DNA of 64,000 nucleotides from Lotus japonicus (GCF_012489685.1 NC_080046.1:39023176-39087175), one strand, 5' to 3'. Positions 20,784 through 33,700 are shown, counted from the stretch's first letter. Translations and numbers: made by a program. The notes: a model not told the origin generated them from the letters alone.

Positions 20784-21398
20784 TAGAGATGGAAAGAAAA
20801 CCCAAACCCGCGGGGCCCAACCCGAATCCAACCCAAAATTTTGAGCGAAACCCAATTTCTTTGGGTTTGGGTTTCACCCGAATTTTAAAACATGTTTGGG
20901 TATGGGTGTGCGATTGATTAAACCCGCACTCAAACCCAAACTCAAACCCAAACCCGAATTTGTGATTGTTTTTGTTATTTTGTTATATTATTTGTGATTG
21001 TTGTTGTTTGTTGAATACTTCGACTGAGAAGTTTAATTAGAAGAATATTGAAGAATGAAGTTTAATTAGACATTTAGAATTGAGATGTTTATACATCCAT
21101 AAATTATGCTGTTTATCAGCTTATGTTCATGAACTCTAATTTTTCCTTTGTATTGAAAAGATGTCAATTTGTGGTGAGAGTATCCAATCTTACAAGGTTT
21201 AATCGGCTTATATTCATGTTGTTTCCGGATCGGATATTTGAGTTTTTTGCGGGTTCGGTGCTCACATCCGGTTTTGAGTTTGGGTTTAACTTTTGCACTC
21301 ATCTTAGGTTTGGGTTTGAGTTTGGATTTAAGTGTTAAGTTCGGGTTCGGGTGTGGGAATGGTCAAACCCACACCCACAGGGCCCATTACCAACCTTA
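20784..21398. mobile_element. Non-autonomous hAT element (615 bp)
   Basis: A perfect 8-bp duplication TTTATAAG lies at 20776-20783 and 21399-21406. The ends are TAGAGATGGAAA and, inward from the right, TAAGGTTGGTAATGG, both of the plant hAT type (TAGGGRTGGNAA). The subterminal regions are full of AAACCCAAACCC / GGGTTTGGGTTT runs that resemble degenerate telomere repeats. The small frames inside are not genes. Confidence 0.8.
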
Positions 21399-21406
21399 TT
21401 TATAAG

Positions 21407-23371
21407 TACTTATTTGACCATATTTCTAGTTAAGGCAAGACTTTTAACGGCCAGACATATGAGTAATTAGTTTAAATTCTTATTCAAACGATGGATAATT
21501 TGTTACTCAAAATTTAAAAGAAGAGGAAATCAGCAAAAACTAATGGTGATACAAAATTTCATTGGTTTCGTGAAACTATATTCGTAACATGCATCTATCA
21601 TTATCCCTTGTAATTATACTTTTAATAAAGCAAAATTTCCTAGAACTCTGCATTGTAGTACATGTACTGTGTTTATGTGTCTTGTTAATTATCATCTCAT
21701 TAAGCATATGCTCTATGATATCATCTTTCTCGTAACACTAATAATAGAGTACATTTTAAATTTGCTAAATTATCCTCGGTAAATTTCCCCTAAGCACTAA
21801 GCAGCTATATTTGACTTGTGTCTATCCAATCCAAATAATGCAATTCCAACTTCGAAAAATTCTTTGGTGGGTAAATGTGCCAAGAAATAATATGTTTATT
21901 GCTGCACATGAATGAATGAAATTGGGTGAAAAACAGAGAAAGAGAATCATGATGCAGGTGGCGCAAGCACCTAGGATCCTATGAGGAAACAATAGAAAAA
22001 CAATTATAGGAGTGTGATTCTGATAAGGTGAAGCTATGATTTAGGGCTAAAAGACAAAACAGGGGACTAGAAGACAACACTCTGTGACCCTCCTGTTTTT
22101 CAACTCCTAAATTAAAATATATATTACCGTACAAAATTATCAATTAAATTTATCAATGAACCAATGAAAATCAACTATCAACCACTGTTCCACGGGCAGC
22201 GGGCACCTTCTCCAGTTCTCCTCCTTGTTTTTTTATGTATCAAATATATATCAACTATGATCAACTAACTAGAATTCAACATGTTTTCTCTTAAAAAAAA
22301 ACTGGAATTCAACATGTAATTTACCATTTAAAAGATGTTAGTGGTCACCGATTATCTGAAATTGGATACGATTAACTAATTTTAAAACCAGACCGGTTAT
22401 TGAACTGATGAAAGTACGGATTTACATAAATAATTCAGCATACATTTTTAATGTTATCTAATATAATAAAGAATTTATTGATATAAAATTTTAAGATAGC
22501 ATGTCAATTTAAAATTTATTTTTGGTTACAATGTCAATTTAAATTTAAATTACACAAAATATATTTTATGGGATAAAAAGATAAATGATAAAAAGATAAA
22601 AAAAAAGTAATAGTCCAATGCATGTGAGGGTGTTCTAACTCTATATTAGACATTTAGTTAAAAAAAATATTTTTATTAAATTTAAAATAAACAAATATAA
22701 CTTTTCTTGATTATTTTTAAAAAAATTGTGAATTTTATAGTAATGGTAGGTTCAATAGCACGGTTTTGACCAGCTTTAACCCAACTTAATCGGTTCTTTA
22801 CCGGTTTTCAAGATCTCCAGATTTTTCCTATAAGCAAATATGTTGCTTGACCCTTCCTGATTCAACCAGTCTTGTTTGATTTTTTAAACAATTGATTAAC
22901 ACATAATTTCCGTGATTTGAATAAAAAGAATATGAAAAAAGTTAAAGTCACATATAATTGTGCATTTAAATTTACTATTTAAAAAGCTTCTTTTGCTGGA
23001 TGAATTACTACTAAAGTACTAATTAAAGATTTCATCAATAATGAATATACGATTCTAATTATCTAGCACCCAAATTTGAATGTAAGGTAACCCATAAAAT
23101 ATTCTGTTGATTAAAACTCAAAAGTAAAGAAGATTCTAGCTAAAAGGTTTTAATTAAAACTCTTTATTGCTTTTGGTAATTGGTAAAATCCAGAAATTCA
23201 AGGCATCATCCATCCATAAAGTTCAATACCTTAATATTTGAATGAACTTCTCTCCCTCTCTTTGACTGGTAGGGGCAGCCCTGCCCGCCACAATTCTAAA
23301 CATAATTTAAGGTGGTCATAACATAACTGGAAAATTCTCTCCCTTTCTCCAATTTAGACTCAACCTACGAA
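21407..23371. other. Intergenic, nothing recognised
   Basis: Very AT-rich with many short homopolymer runs. I found no supported frame, RNA gene or defined repeat. Confidence 0.5.
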
Positions 23372-23534
23372 ATGAGTGTATGTCGCAGTGGTTAAAAATT
23401 GTTTTTCGAGCCTATGAGACCGGAAGTTTGATTCTTAAAAGACAAACTCTTTGAGAGATCTTTAACATTAACCGCATCCGGTTTGAATAGGATTGTCCCA
23501 ATAGATGATACATGTGGTAAAAAAAAAAAAACTC
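23372..23534 (+). mobile_element. Probable SINE
   Basis: A tRNA-like head (TGTCGCAGTGG, A-box-like, about 23381) is followed by a B-box-like region (GGAAGTTTGATTC, about 23421) and a unique body, then a run of 13 A (about 23519-23531). Length near 160 bp. No clear target duplication. Confidence 0.45.
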
Positions 23535-24197
23535 TCAAGGTTGAATTGGGGCTATAAATCCCCACATTTCTCAAGGTTATCTCTTCTCATCTCCCGCTAA
23601 GTCTGCACCTTTTCTTTCTTGAGTTTGTTTTCAAGTGCTAGTGTCATTTTGGGGCTGCTTAAATCACTAACAATTCTTCTCCTAGTTAATGGTCATGTCA
23701 AGTGTTTGATATTTGGCCAATGTTCTTAGGTTTGAAATTAAAGAAAGTGTATCCCTCCCTCCTCTTCACCATCTCAAGTGAGTGTTCTAAAAGCACATAA
23801 ATATTGTCCTTTTTCAGAAACCTTGCATAGTAGATTCCTTGTTCCACTCTCTTGAGTTTAGCTATTTTAGTGTGTTAGTGGGGAAGACTTACTTTGCCTC
23901 TGTGATTGGTGTCAGTTGAGGGATAGTTTCCAGTGCAATCATCATTTCCAGAGAGATCTCTATAAACCACCCTCCCCTAACTTTTGAGTCAAAATTTATT
24001 TATTATTCCAAAGCACTCTCCAATAGGATAAGCTTGTATGTCCCCTGTGGTTGGTTTTGGTTACTACCCCTGCTCTGCCTGGTAAAGGTTCAATCTTCTT
24101 GTTGCCAGCTTTTGTTCATGCCAGTTTATAGCAGCAACCTTTACCACTTCTTTTAAGCAAAACACACCACAAGCTTTTCCCTCTTCATCTCAAGCAA
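23535..24197. other. 5' flank of the SMR gene
   Basis: Promoter and leader region; I could not fix a TATA box with confidence (TTTATAGC near 24123 is possible). No other gene. Confidence 0.45.
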
Positions 24198-24629
24198 ATG
24201 GCCCCTTCTGGAAGAACAGCTACAACAAACACAAAGACAACCTCAAGGACAAAGGCTGCAACAACATCAACAAAAACAAAAACAACAACAAGAACAAGTA
24301 GAAGAACAAGACAGCAAAGAAGAACAGCACACAGCAAAAAACCAGAGGTACCCACTGTTTTGCCCTCTACCTGTTCTTCAAAAGGCTCTACAGAGGAAGG
24401 TGACAGGGAAATGAATGTTTGTGAGGTGATTGATGGCCCCAACAGCAGTGCCTGTTGTTCCACACCAAAAGGTCAGAAATTTAGGATACCTGAGATTTCA
24501 ACATGCCCTCCAGCACCAAAGAAGCCAAGGGTGCTTTCAAATTGCTCTTTGCGTAGGTCACCACTTTCATTCTTTACACCCCCTGACTTGGAGCTCTTCT
24601 TCTTTTCTCTCAGAGATGTCTCAGTTTGA
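24198..24629 (+). CDS. SMR-like: SIAMESE-related (SMR) cyclin-dependent kinase inhibitor
   Basis: An intact single-exon frame of 143 codons starting at ATG 24198. The diagnostic SMR block is at about residues 85-112: CSTPKGQKFRIPE followed by STCPPAPKKPR. A C-terminal FFTPPDLELFFF motif (~125-136) resembles the CDK/cyclin-contacting end of plant CDK inhibitors. SMR proteins are nuclear, bind CDK-cyclin complexes and promote exit from mitosis and endoreduplication; many respond to stress. The first ~45 residues are an unusual Thr/Lys/Arg-rich low-complexity tract encoded by ACA/AAA/AGA-rich DNA. Intronless structure is typical of the family. Which SMR member it is cannot be told. Confidence 0.92.
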   Translation: MAPSGRTATTNTKTTSRTKAATTSTKTKTTTRTSRRTRQQRRTAHSKKPEVPTVLPSTCSSKGSTEEGDREMNVCEVIDGPNSSACCSTPKGQKFRIPEISTCPPAPKKPRVLSNCSLRRSPLSFFTPPDLELFFFSLRDVSV

Positions 24630-24666
24630 TTCTGTGTGTTCATAATCATAGGTTGATTTATATATA

Positions 24667-24672
24667 AATAAA
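24667..24672 (+). terminator. Likely polyadenylation signal of the SMR gene
   Basis: AATAAA 38 bp past the stop codon in an AT-rich 3' flank. Confidence 0.5.
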
Positions 24673-26573
24673 GATCATGACACTTTAGAAGATGGACTTT
24701 TGAAGTGGTTTTAGTTGTAATTTCTCTAGCAAAATGAGATACATGCTTTGAGAAGTTTAGATTTTGGTGTGTTGTTTGTTCATCTTTAGGAGACAGTTAC
24801 TTGCCCTTTCTTCTCTAGTCTCTGCTAATTTTAGCTGGGTAACAACAACTTGTAGGATTTGTCAGTCACTAAATTTAGCTGGAGTGGCTCTCCAACTAAA
24901 TTTACATTTTAAGCTTACTTTCTTTTCTATCTTTTTTTACCTGTTATAGAAGATGTGTACTGACCTTTAAATTTAAAGTGTGCTGAGTGCAAAAATGTAA
25001 TGGGGTTTGGTTTGATGTTTGTGAGTATTCCAGCTTGCAACTCCAGAAGTTTCAGTTTCAGTTACATTGAGATAAATTTAAAGTCATATTCTTCCCTTTC
25101 TTAGCAAAAATCACACTTGTGTTTTTCTCTATTTTGACTTGTACAGAACAACCTGTGAAGGTGGTGATAATTTTGGTTCTAACAGTTCTAGCTAATGTCT
25201 AATTGGTTTCTATACTAGTGGTTAAAAAACTACATGTAAAATATGTCAATGGAGACAATTGCATAACAGTTAACAATCAATCCTGAGCACTTCAAAAATA
25301 GTGTTCTGTACTCGGTACTCTATACTCTGCTGTTCTAATTGCATGTACTCAAAATTGCATAACAAATTCAAATTATCATCTTCATCGATCTGACATGATT
25401 AGACAAGGATGTAATTAAGATTTAAGAGTTTGGTTTTTTGTTTTGAAACTGGTAGGCCTAAACCCCACTAATCATAACACTGTGGCACTATTGTTTGTCT
25501 ACAACATTTCAATTAAATTAGGCTGAACCATTTGTATACTATAGTCAAACTTTAGGGTCCACCATATATGCCTTATACGTGAAATGATACAATGCTATCA
25601 AGTGATGATCCCACTAAAACAAAATGCTTTCGTTTTCATAGGACACCTCCTAACTTTGGTTCATTTAATTCGGATAATAATCAGTATAGTGTTTGGGTTC
25701 TCAGCACACAATTCAAAGTATGACAACTCTAAAAATTACACTTTTATTAGCGAGTTTTGAGTTAACAGTTTGCTCATAATTTAAAATACATACAGTAACT
25801 TTTGATTATGTAATTTCTTATGATAAAATCAAGTACACTATGTGCGTCTTTAGAATTTAGATTGACGTTTGTTACAATTGATTTTAGTAAAACTGATTTT
25901 AGTGAAATTAATTATAGTAAAAGTTATTTTAGTATAGGAGAATTTTTAGTGAAATAACTTATGTTGGATATATTTAAGAAAAAAAATATTATTATTTAGT
26001 GATACTATGAAATTTGATTGCAAAATCTTACAAATAATTATGCTTAACGCAAAAGTCTCTTTCTAGTTTTTTCCAAAGTTGTTTCGTCTGAAAAAAATAA
26101 TGCAAAACAACTAAAACATATCAATATTATCATCCAAATTGATTTTGATATTTCACAATAAAAAACCAAAAACACTCTTTATGTAATTTCTTTCAAAAAT
26201 GATTATGAGAGTTCCTAGCGCAAAACCAAACATGTAGCATCCCATAACTATTTCCACCAGGGATATAGTTTAGAGGTCAATAGCTACAAATCTTTTGGCA
26301 GTGTTTTGTTCTGGAATTGGGCCTCATGACAAACTATCAAGTGGGAGCATGGGAGACATAGTCACATAGGTGCTGCTAGACAGTTTTAACCTTTTGTGTC
26401 GGTTGAAAAAAAAAAAAACTTTTGTGTCCAAGTGGAAGAATGAAGATAGAGGCCACATGGGTGTATTTGGTTTTAGAACATAACATAATAACATAATAAT
26501 ATGGCTAAGTAATGTGATTAAGGAAGTGAAATCATTTTGTCAGATATGTGTGTGGTTCTTCTGTGTTGTGTGT
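24673..26573. other. Intergenic, nothing firmly recognised
   Basis: Region 25870-26230 has repeated ATTGATTTTAGT-like words of the kind seen in legume MITEs, but I could not define ends. No gene. Confidence 0.45.
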
Positions 26574-26582
26574 GTGAACACC

Positions 26583-26767
26583 GAGTAATGTTTCATCCAC
26601 ACCTCTCTTTTGAGGTGGAGAGGTGGAATGATGAGAGAGATAGGAAGAAAGGAAAAAGTAAGAGAGAGAAAATATGAGATGTGATAGATAATAAGATGAG
26701 AGAGATAAAAATAGAAAGAGGTGGAAATAAAATGTTTAAAAAATGAGGTGTGTATATATCATTACTC
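26583..26767. mobile_element. Mutator-type MITE with 9-bp target duplication
   Basis: GTGAACACC is repeated exactly at 26574-26582 and 26768-26776. The ends are the inverted pair GAGTAATG / CATTACTC, followed by related CACACCTC sequence on both sides. The interior is a GAGAGA-rich purine tract. A 9-bp duplication is the mark of Mutator-like elements. Confidence 0.75.
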
Positions 26768-26776
26768 GTGAACACC

Positions 26777-27275
26777 CCAGCATCTGTAGGAGAATCCAAT
26801 GAAGAGACTCTCGTGCGGGTCTGTCACTGTCACGTTAGAGAATCTCAAGAAATTTCTCATCATTTTTTTAGAGGCTTTTCCTGCTTCATCATGGGTGGTC
26901 ATGGCTCATATTAATTTTGAGACAAATAATGCGGCTGGCTATACGCGTAACTTATAGCTATTTTCTAAAATTTATACTTTTTTTATTAGGATATTGTCAG
27001 CAACATTGATTAAGAAATATTTGATATATTTTATCAAATGTCTTTATTATTTTAAATAATAAATATGAATTAAATTTCTTCATCAAAATTAATGTAAAAA
27101 ACCATTAACATTAACATCCAATACATATGGTAGATAACTTCCAATATGCTAAATGTAGTTGACATGCACTATCCGCATTACTTTTGGTCCCTCTAAAAAT
27201 TTTTTCATCGGTTTTGCTCCTCTTCTTTCTTTCCGTCCCTTCCAACAATGAAATAAACTGCTTCCATCACTTAGA
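26777..27275. other. Intergenic, nothing recognised
   Basis: AT-rich, no supported feature. Confidence 0.5.
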
Positions 27276-27414
27276 CTTTGTTTGGTTGGGGAGGGAAAAG
27301 AGAAAGGAAAGCAAACACGGAAATCGAGATTTCACTCCTCGATTAGTCCAAATTCACTCCTCGATTTCCGTGTTTTCTTTCCTTTCTCTTTTCCCTCCCT
27401 CCAACCAAACAAAG
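27276..27414. repeat. 139-bp foldback hairpin element
   Basis: CTTTGTTTGGTTGGGGAGGG on the left matches the complement at 27393-27414 with few mismatches, and the arms continue to CACGGAAATCGAG / CTCGATTTCCGTG. The loop contains a short direct repeat (CACTCCTCGATT). A MITE of this structure is likely; the small frames over it are artefacts of the hairpin. Confidence 0.65.
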
Positions 27415-28119
27415 CATTAAGGTGAATCGGGTTCAAACATAGTACCACCCATGAAATTTCAAAGACATAGAAAAGTCTTACCATTGAGTACCTAGCAGGA
27501 TCAGAGCAGTGCATTATGAGCTAATGATTCCTTCTTTCTCTTGTCTACAAGTAGTTTTTAAGATCTCGTTTCTGACACGATTCCGTGGAAAATCCTTTTC
27601 TACCTTCGAATCACTTTCGGAGTAGGCATACATAGCTGGCTATGTACAATCGACTTTCAAACGCCGTTGAAAAATTAGAAATGAAAAACAAGGTTTACTA
27701 GCTCGGAAATCCACCTGACCGAAATATAGAGGAACAACAAATTCAAGGAGGAGAATATGTGTGGTTAAAAGCCATGCCTAGAAAGAAGGGAGTAGAAGAC
27801 TTGACCTTACTTAAAAGGTCTCGCGACGGTACTCTAATGCATGATGTGTCATTGGTGGAACTTTCCTATGATCTTCTTTACATATCTCTGTTTTCTTTGT
27901 CAAGAGAAAATGTGAGGGCGACAATGATCAAACTCTAGACCGCTTGATCATAGAGACTCTAATATCATGTCAAAGTAACCAATTATCATAAAACTTAAGT
28001 TGTTGTGTAAGGACCACATAAATAATTTTATATTATATTTCTAACAGTTCTCTTATTTTTCTTAGATCTTAGTAGTTAAGATAATTTCTTAACCAATGGG
28101 CAATTATCATTTCCTATAT
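27415..28119. other. Intergenic, nothing recognised
   Basis: No supported feature. Confidence 0.5.
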
Positions 28120-28127
28120 AGGCATGT

Positions 28128-28738
28128 AGGGGGTGGTAAAATGGGTTCGACTCTACGGATCAACCCACAATCCACGTAACAGAGCAGAGTGGGGCAAGAT
28201 GTTTGACTTTAACCCACTTTGACCAAACTCACCTAACAAATTTTTAAATGTGTTTGAAGCTAAACGGCACGGATTGACGCATTAGGTCTACAATTTTTTT
28301 AAAGACAAATCATTTTGTGTTTTATCATTTCATATAATAATAATTCTGATTGGCCCATTATATACTCTTAGACCTTTTATTTTATAAAAAAAATCAACTA
28401 TGTTTGTGATTGTATTTGTAAAAGTAAAATACTAAATTGTGACCTAAAGGCTAGTATACATACACAAACACTAGTTTGGATAGTTTGCAATTAAACAAGT
28501 GAAAATATGGCACAAGTTGAAAATTCGTGATAAGAGTTGGATTTATATATACTATATACAGAAATTTCTACTTCTCAATTGATTTTTTTCTCTATTTGAA
28601 GGGTTCAACCCATAACCCAACTTAATAGGGGCGGGTGAGATCTTCAACCCAAATTTCTAAACGGGTCAATCCAATTCATCCTTTGTTTAGAGGGATTGAA
28701 TGCGGGTTGGGTCGGGTTGCCTCACATTACCACCCCTA
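28128..28738. mobile_element. Non-autonomous hAT element (second, about 610 bp)
   Basis: Ends AGGGGGTGGTAAAATGGG and, inward from the right, TAGGGGTGGTAATGTGAGG. An imperfect 8-bp duplication (AGGCATGT at 28120-28127, AGGCACGC at 28739-28746; 6 of 8 equal) fits an old hAT insertion. Subterminal GGGTTGGGTCGGGTT-like sequence is typical. Confidence 0.65.
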
Positions 28739-28746
28739 AGGCACGC

Positions 28747-29496
28747 ACGTGTTGGTGTTAAGTGTGGTGTTAAATAGTATGCATGGGGATGTACATACCG
28801 ATTAATGAACATGTAATGTAATTAAGTATGACCATGCCCAACAAATAAGGGACCACAGCCGTGCGCTGAAAAAGAAAGGGAACAACACCGATATCGAACA
28901 AGAGCTTCTAATGAGTGCAAACTGTCCTTCACATATTCTCCTGCAATTATATATTAATTCCAAATTGCACAAAAGATTGCAATATTTAAAGGTATATGCT
29001 TTAGCCACTGATTTATCCTTTCCTTTATATCTTTGTCTTAACATCATCATATGTATCCATTCTGTGATACTTGTACCCTCTATTGGACACCTTTTAGAAG
29101 AACTGCTCTAATCTACTTTATCGCGAAAAGCTTTTATTTGGCATTGGCCTTGATAACATCACAATTCATATTACAACTAAGTGATACTATTTCAGAAACT
29201 TTAATTTTGTCCCCAAATTCACAAATGAATTACATTCACATTTATCATTTTGGTTACTTCATAATATTACAGTTAAGGTTCCTCTGTTCCTTTAGTATGT
29301 CCTCATTTCTCATTTCTAACAAAGCTTCCTCAAAAAAGATTTGAAGCCGATAAAGGATGAAATTGAATCTAAGAAATGCAAGGTGATTCATAGAGAGCTA
29401 GCTCAAAGAATAATTGAAAGTGACTCAAAATTCGTTTTGAATCAAATTAGTACTCTTTTAAGGAAATGAAAAAAGAAATATCCCAAACTTTTAAAT
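28747..29496. other. Intergenic, nothing recognised
   Basis: AT-rich. Frames of 66-97 codons here have no recognisable features and are not called. Confidence 0.45.
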
Positions 29497-29677
29497 AAGA
29501 TCGTTTATTCTGGAGGATTACCGAGCTGATCGCACGATCGCTGACGGAAAAATACAAGTGTAAAGGAATACCCTGGACAGGCTTCGATAGAACAGGCGGT
29601 GCGGACAACATTTCTTTAAGGCGGTTAAAGGCCTCTTCACATTCCGAACTCCATTCAAACGTCGCGTTCTTCTTGAG
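29497..29677 (-). pseudogene. Ty3/gypsy (Tat/Ogre-type) RNase H fragment
   Basis: Minus-strand translation from 29677 is open for about 60 codons: LKKNATFEWSSECEEAF, then LKEMLSAPPVLSKP and LYFSVSDRAISSV. This is the RT-RNase H junction of Tat-lineage gypsy elements; the Tekay pol at 63000-63100 reads differently in this stretch. It stops where the Tekay LTR begins at 29679, so the LTR element inserted in or next to this older relic. Confidence 0.75.
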
Positions 29678-30712
29678 GTGTGAGACCCAAGTTTTTAAGC
29701 TTAGAATAAGTGAATGAAATTTCTAATCACGATTAGGTTTGATGTATCGTGAAGCAAAACCTGAACAAGTGTTTATCGAATGGAATAAATTTATGAAGGA
29801 GAAAGTTCAGGAAAATACTAAGAATAGTATTAAAGTCGATATAAGTTATAACACGAGTAGTATTCGCTTATACCTAGGACGGGAGCGTTAGTAAACGACT
29901 AATTTGCACTTAAAGCCACGATGGAAACTAATTCCAAAAATCTTCAGAGAAATGTTAGAACTTCTCTAAATCCTTCCATGACAAGCGTTTCGATACGAAA
30001 CCCTGAGATATACGAACGTCCGATTCTAATTCTCGGAGGTTTGCCGAAACTAAAACCCTGATAGCTCAAGAAACCCAAAATAAACGGTTGATGAAGACTT
30101 TTTCTATTCAGAGCTTCAAACGAAGACTCCACACGCATACACCTATTTCTCTTGATGTTTCCAACCTTTCTTCAGAAAGAAGTTTTCTCATCCGACATTC
30201 ACTGCAAAAAGTAGTTTTTCGGGTAAAATAGATTTACACCGACTTTGGATCGTTTACCTTAATTCCAAGAAACCTCTTTTGAGTTCTGGAATTCTGTCGC
30301 CAGAACCTATCTTAGAATTCACGGATGATGGCACAGGAAAAATCGAAATCGCGAAATTTTCATTTTCCCGCATTTTTCCATCCCTTATAAATAGGAGAAA
30401 AACCAAAAACTCTTCACCATTTTACCATCAAACCCGTGAGCTTCAAGGAGAAGGAGGGAGAAGAGATTTTTCGCCGATTCTTGCCTGATCGTTGCATCGA
30501 CAGTTGCTACTTGAAGATATCGAGGTATAGATGCTAATCCTTACTTCTGATCGTCAATTCCGTCGTTTTTCTCTATGTCTTTCTGTGCTCTAAGTTTTGA
30601 GCTTTTTGCAAAACTGTCCAAATAACTTCATCTTTCTATCTAAACTTCTTTCCTGCATGCCCAAGAGCATGTTTAGCGGATTATATTTCGCCGATTCTCG
30701 CCGAACTGCCGC

Positions 30713-33700
30713 TGTAACACCCCGATTTCGGTGGCGTCACTTTAGTAACCAAAAATAAACTTAATGCGGAAAAACGTGAATATTTTTTTTTCCTCGATAA
30801 TAATATTAAAGACTAAAGAAATGAAACTCAACAATAAGAGATAACATGACTAATATACCATAATAATTACAGCCCCCGCTGTAAGTAGCTAACCACGTCA
30901 CGAGTGAACCTCCAGTGACGGAAAGTAAAAGAGAGTAACGCCCGTAGGCAATAAGTACAGACCAAGTAAAGGTAAGTGTCCGCAACACCATCCCTCAAAA
31001 CTGAGAATAAGCTGGCCCATCGGCCTGAAACAAGACCTCCTAGCCCAACCAACTCTCTGTAATTCCAGTAGAGGAACCACACAAAAAGCTATAGGTGGGA
31101 AACTACCCTGTCCCCAAAGAAACAAATGATGTTCAGAGCTAAGACTCTACTCCTACACTAATCCTATCTCGAGGAGCTCACACCAGCACTAAAACCTACA
31201 TGTTAGCATGATCGTCGTCCGAATCTGAATCCAGAACGACCAAGTCTATGTACACCATCCGTCCTCCTCTCGCAACCGCGATGCGCTCCGGTTCCAGCAT
31301 CTCAACCCTAGTTCCCCTCGAAGGGTGAACCATCATGAACCAGCCCGCCAAAGACATCTGACAAAGGGCGTAGTCCGCCAAAGCACACACAGAAGACGCG
31401 AGGGTCAACTCCAAAGAATTATGTAAATAATAGCACCGATAGATACAGATAATAGAATAGCCACTTAGGCTTATAGCTAGGGATAACATCCTAGGGTTGC
31501 ATATTCCATAGTGAATATAACGACAGTAATAACAAATAGCATGCATCAAATAGGATTATCAATTATCAATCACACTCAGCAACTAAGTCAGTATGCATGT
31601 TGCATGAAATGATATGGCGGTTAACCCAGTTAACCAATGCATTCCGGAAAACGGATGGACATCAAACGGATCAATCCTAGCACCAGCAACGGTGGGACCA
31701 TTTCTGCCCGCGTGCCTCTTACACCACACAAAGGTAGTCAGATCAGCAGTAAACCCGAAGGTCTGCCATTTCGGTCTGCTACAAGAGTCGTCTACAAACG
31801 CTCTTACACGGCATTCCGGGTCTTATGACCATTTTGGAAACCGACGAAGGTCCGGTAATCACGCAGTGTATTAACCTCCTATGTGTGCATGAATGCAATG
31901 TGATTAGCCAAACAACGTCTCCGACCTCACTCGACACGTCGCCACGTGTTCTAGCTAAATTAATGTCTCTAAAAAGCTTACCCTAAGGTGAAGTCGATTC
32001 TGCGACAAAATACAATAATCATAAAATGAGTGCAAACACTCACGATAACTCTTCGGGTCATCAATGCTCTCACGAAGTCTCACGTTTCAGTGGAGTCTCA
32101 CACATTCACAAAGTCTCACGCTTCAGTGAAGTTTTATGCTTTCACGGGGTCTCACGCCCCAGTGAATTTACACACTTGCACGAAGTCTCACGCTTCAGTG
32201 AAGTTTCATGCTATTCACGAGGTCTCACGCCTCAGTGAAGATCCACGCTTTCCACAAGGTCTCACGCCTTAGTGGAGTATCACGCATTCACAAGGTCTCA
32301 CGCCTTAGTGAAGCTTCATGCTGTTCACGAGGTCTCACGCCTCAGTGAAGATCCATGCTTTCCACAAGGTCTCACGCCTCAGTGGAGTATCCCGCATTCA
32401 CAAGGTCTCACGCCTCAGTGAAGCTCCTTGGCTCATCCCTTGGATAGCCTATCAACACAACTGCTCCCAGAGCACAAGAGTATCAACATACTCAGAACTT
32501 ACCATCTCCTCAACACTTGGATCCGACGACACTTCTCGTTTTCCAAAACTAAGATTTGCATCCAAAGCTTCCTTTCGAGTTTATTATCATTATTTGAAGA
32601 TTTAGAGGTTGTTTAATGTCTTATGAGTTTTCTTTTCAAAATAATATCCTTTTAGTCTTATCGCAAAAGTCTTATAAGTTCTCGGGATCTCCTAATCCCC
32701 AAATGACACCAGAGAATGTCTCGATCCATGAAACACCACAACAAGGTCCGAATCTCATTCGTCCTATCAAACTTTCTCAAAACTCTCAAAATAAAATCGG
32801 CATGACCTGCCCGCCATTCTCACTACTCAGAATCACAGATTTCATTGCAAAAGCATAATTAACTCAGCACAATCAACCAACATGTCATATATCAACATAT
32901 TATGCAATAACCACGTAGCACTTAGCATACAAGGCATGCATCACACATCCTAAATTACCCACTTAGCACTTAACATGAAATTCAATCTCAAAAGCATTCA
33001 GTAGATGAATCATCTACATTGTCAGCCGAAGCCTCAGAAAACATTTTTCCAATCAAACACAAACAAGTGCATAAACAGTAAACAATGTCGAAAGCATCGA
33101 CCCTAAGCATTAACTAGAGATTCAGTGAGTAGCCCTCACCTGAAGATTCTCCAGGATGATCTTCAAGCTCTTCCTCACAAGCAAAGCCTTGCTCCTCTGG
33201 GAATTCCTCAAAATCACCTTTAGAGCAAAACCACAGAAATACTATCAGAATCTATCGGAAACTAAGCTATCAATACATCACTAAGGTGACACGAAGTAGT
33301 ACATACTCCGAGGTACGATAATCTAGCGCGAAAGGACAAGTTTTCGAAAAAAGGAATTTTCCTCCCTCCCCCCTAGGGTGCTCGGCCACTTTTGGTAATT
33401 GTAGGGTTCGATTTTTCTTCGATCAAACTTGGTTCCTATGCTATCATTAGCCGTAACTAAGGGTATTCTAAACTCGGAAAAATTATCGGATCAAAAACTG
33501 TCGCAGGGGTATTTTGGTCACTATTTTTAACTTAGAATTTCAAAACTGAAATCCCAAAAAGAAAATTTGACAGGGACGTCACCAAAGACGTTTATGACAA
33601 CTAATCCTACTAGCACTAAGCTAAGGCGATAGTTTTCAGCCCAAAGGACGAAGCTTTACTCCAAAAATGGTTATTTAAGGCATAAATTGATTCCGGCGGA

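Noticed and set aside
20784..21398. Interstitial telomere repeat
   Set aside because: The AAACCC/GGGTTT runs are irregular and lie inside a hAT element with a clear target duplication.
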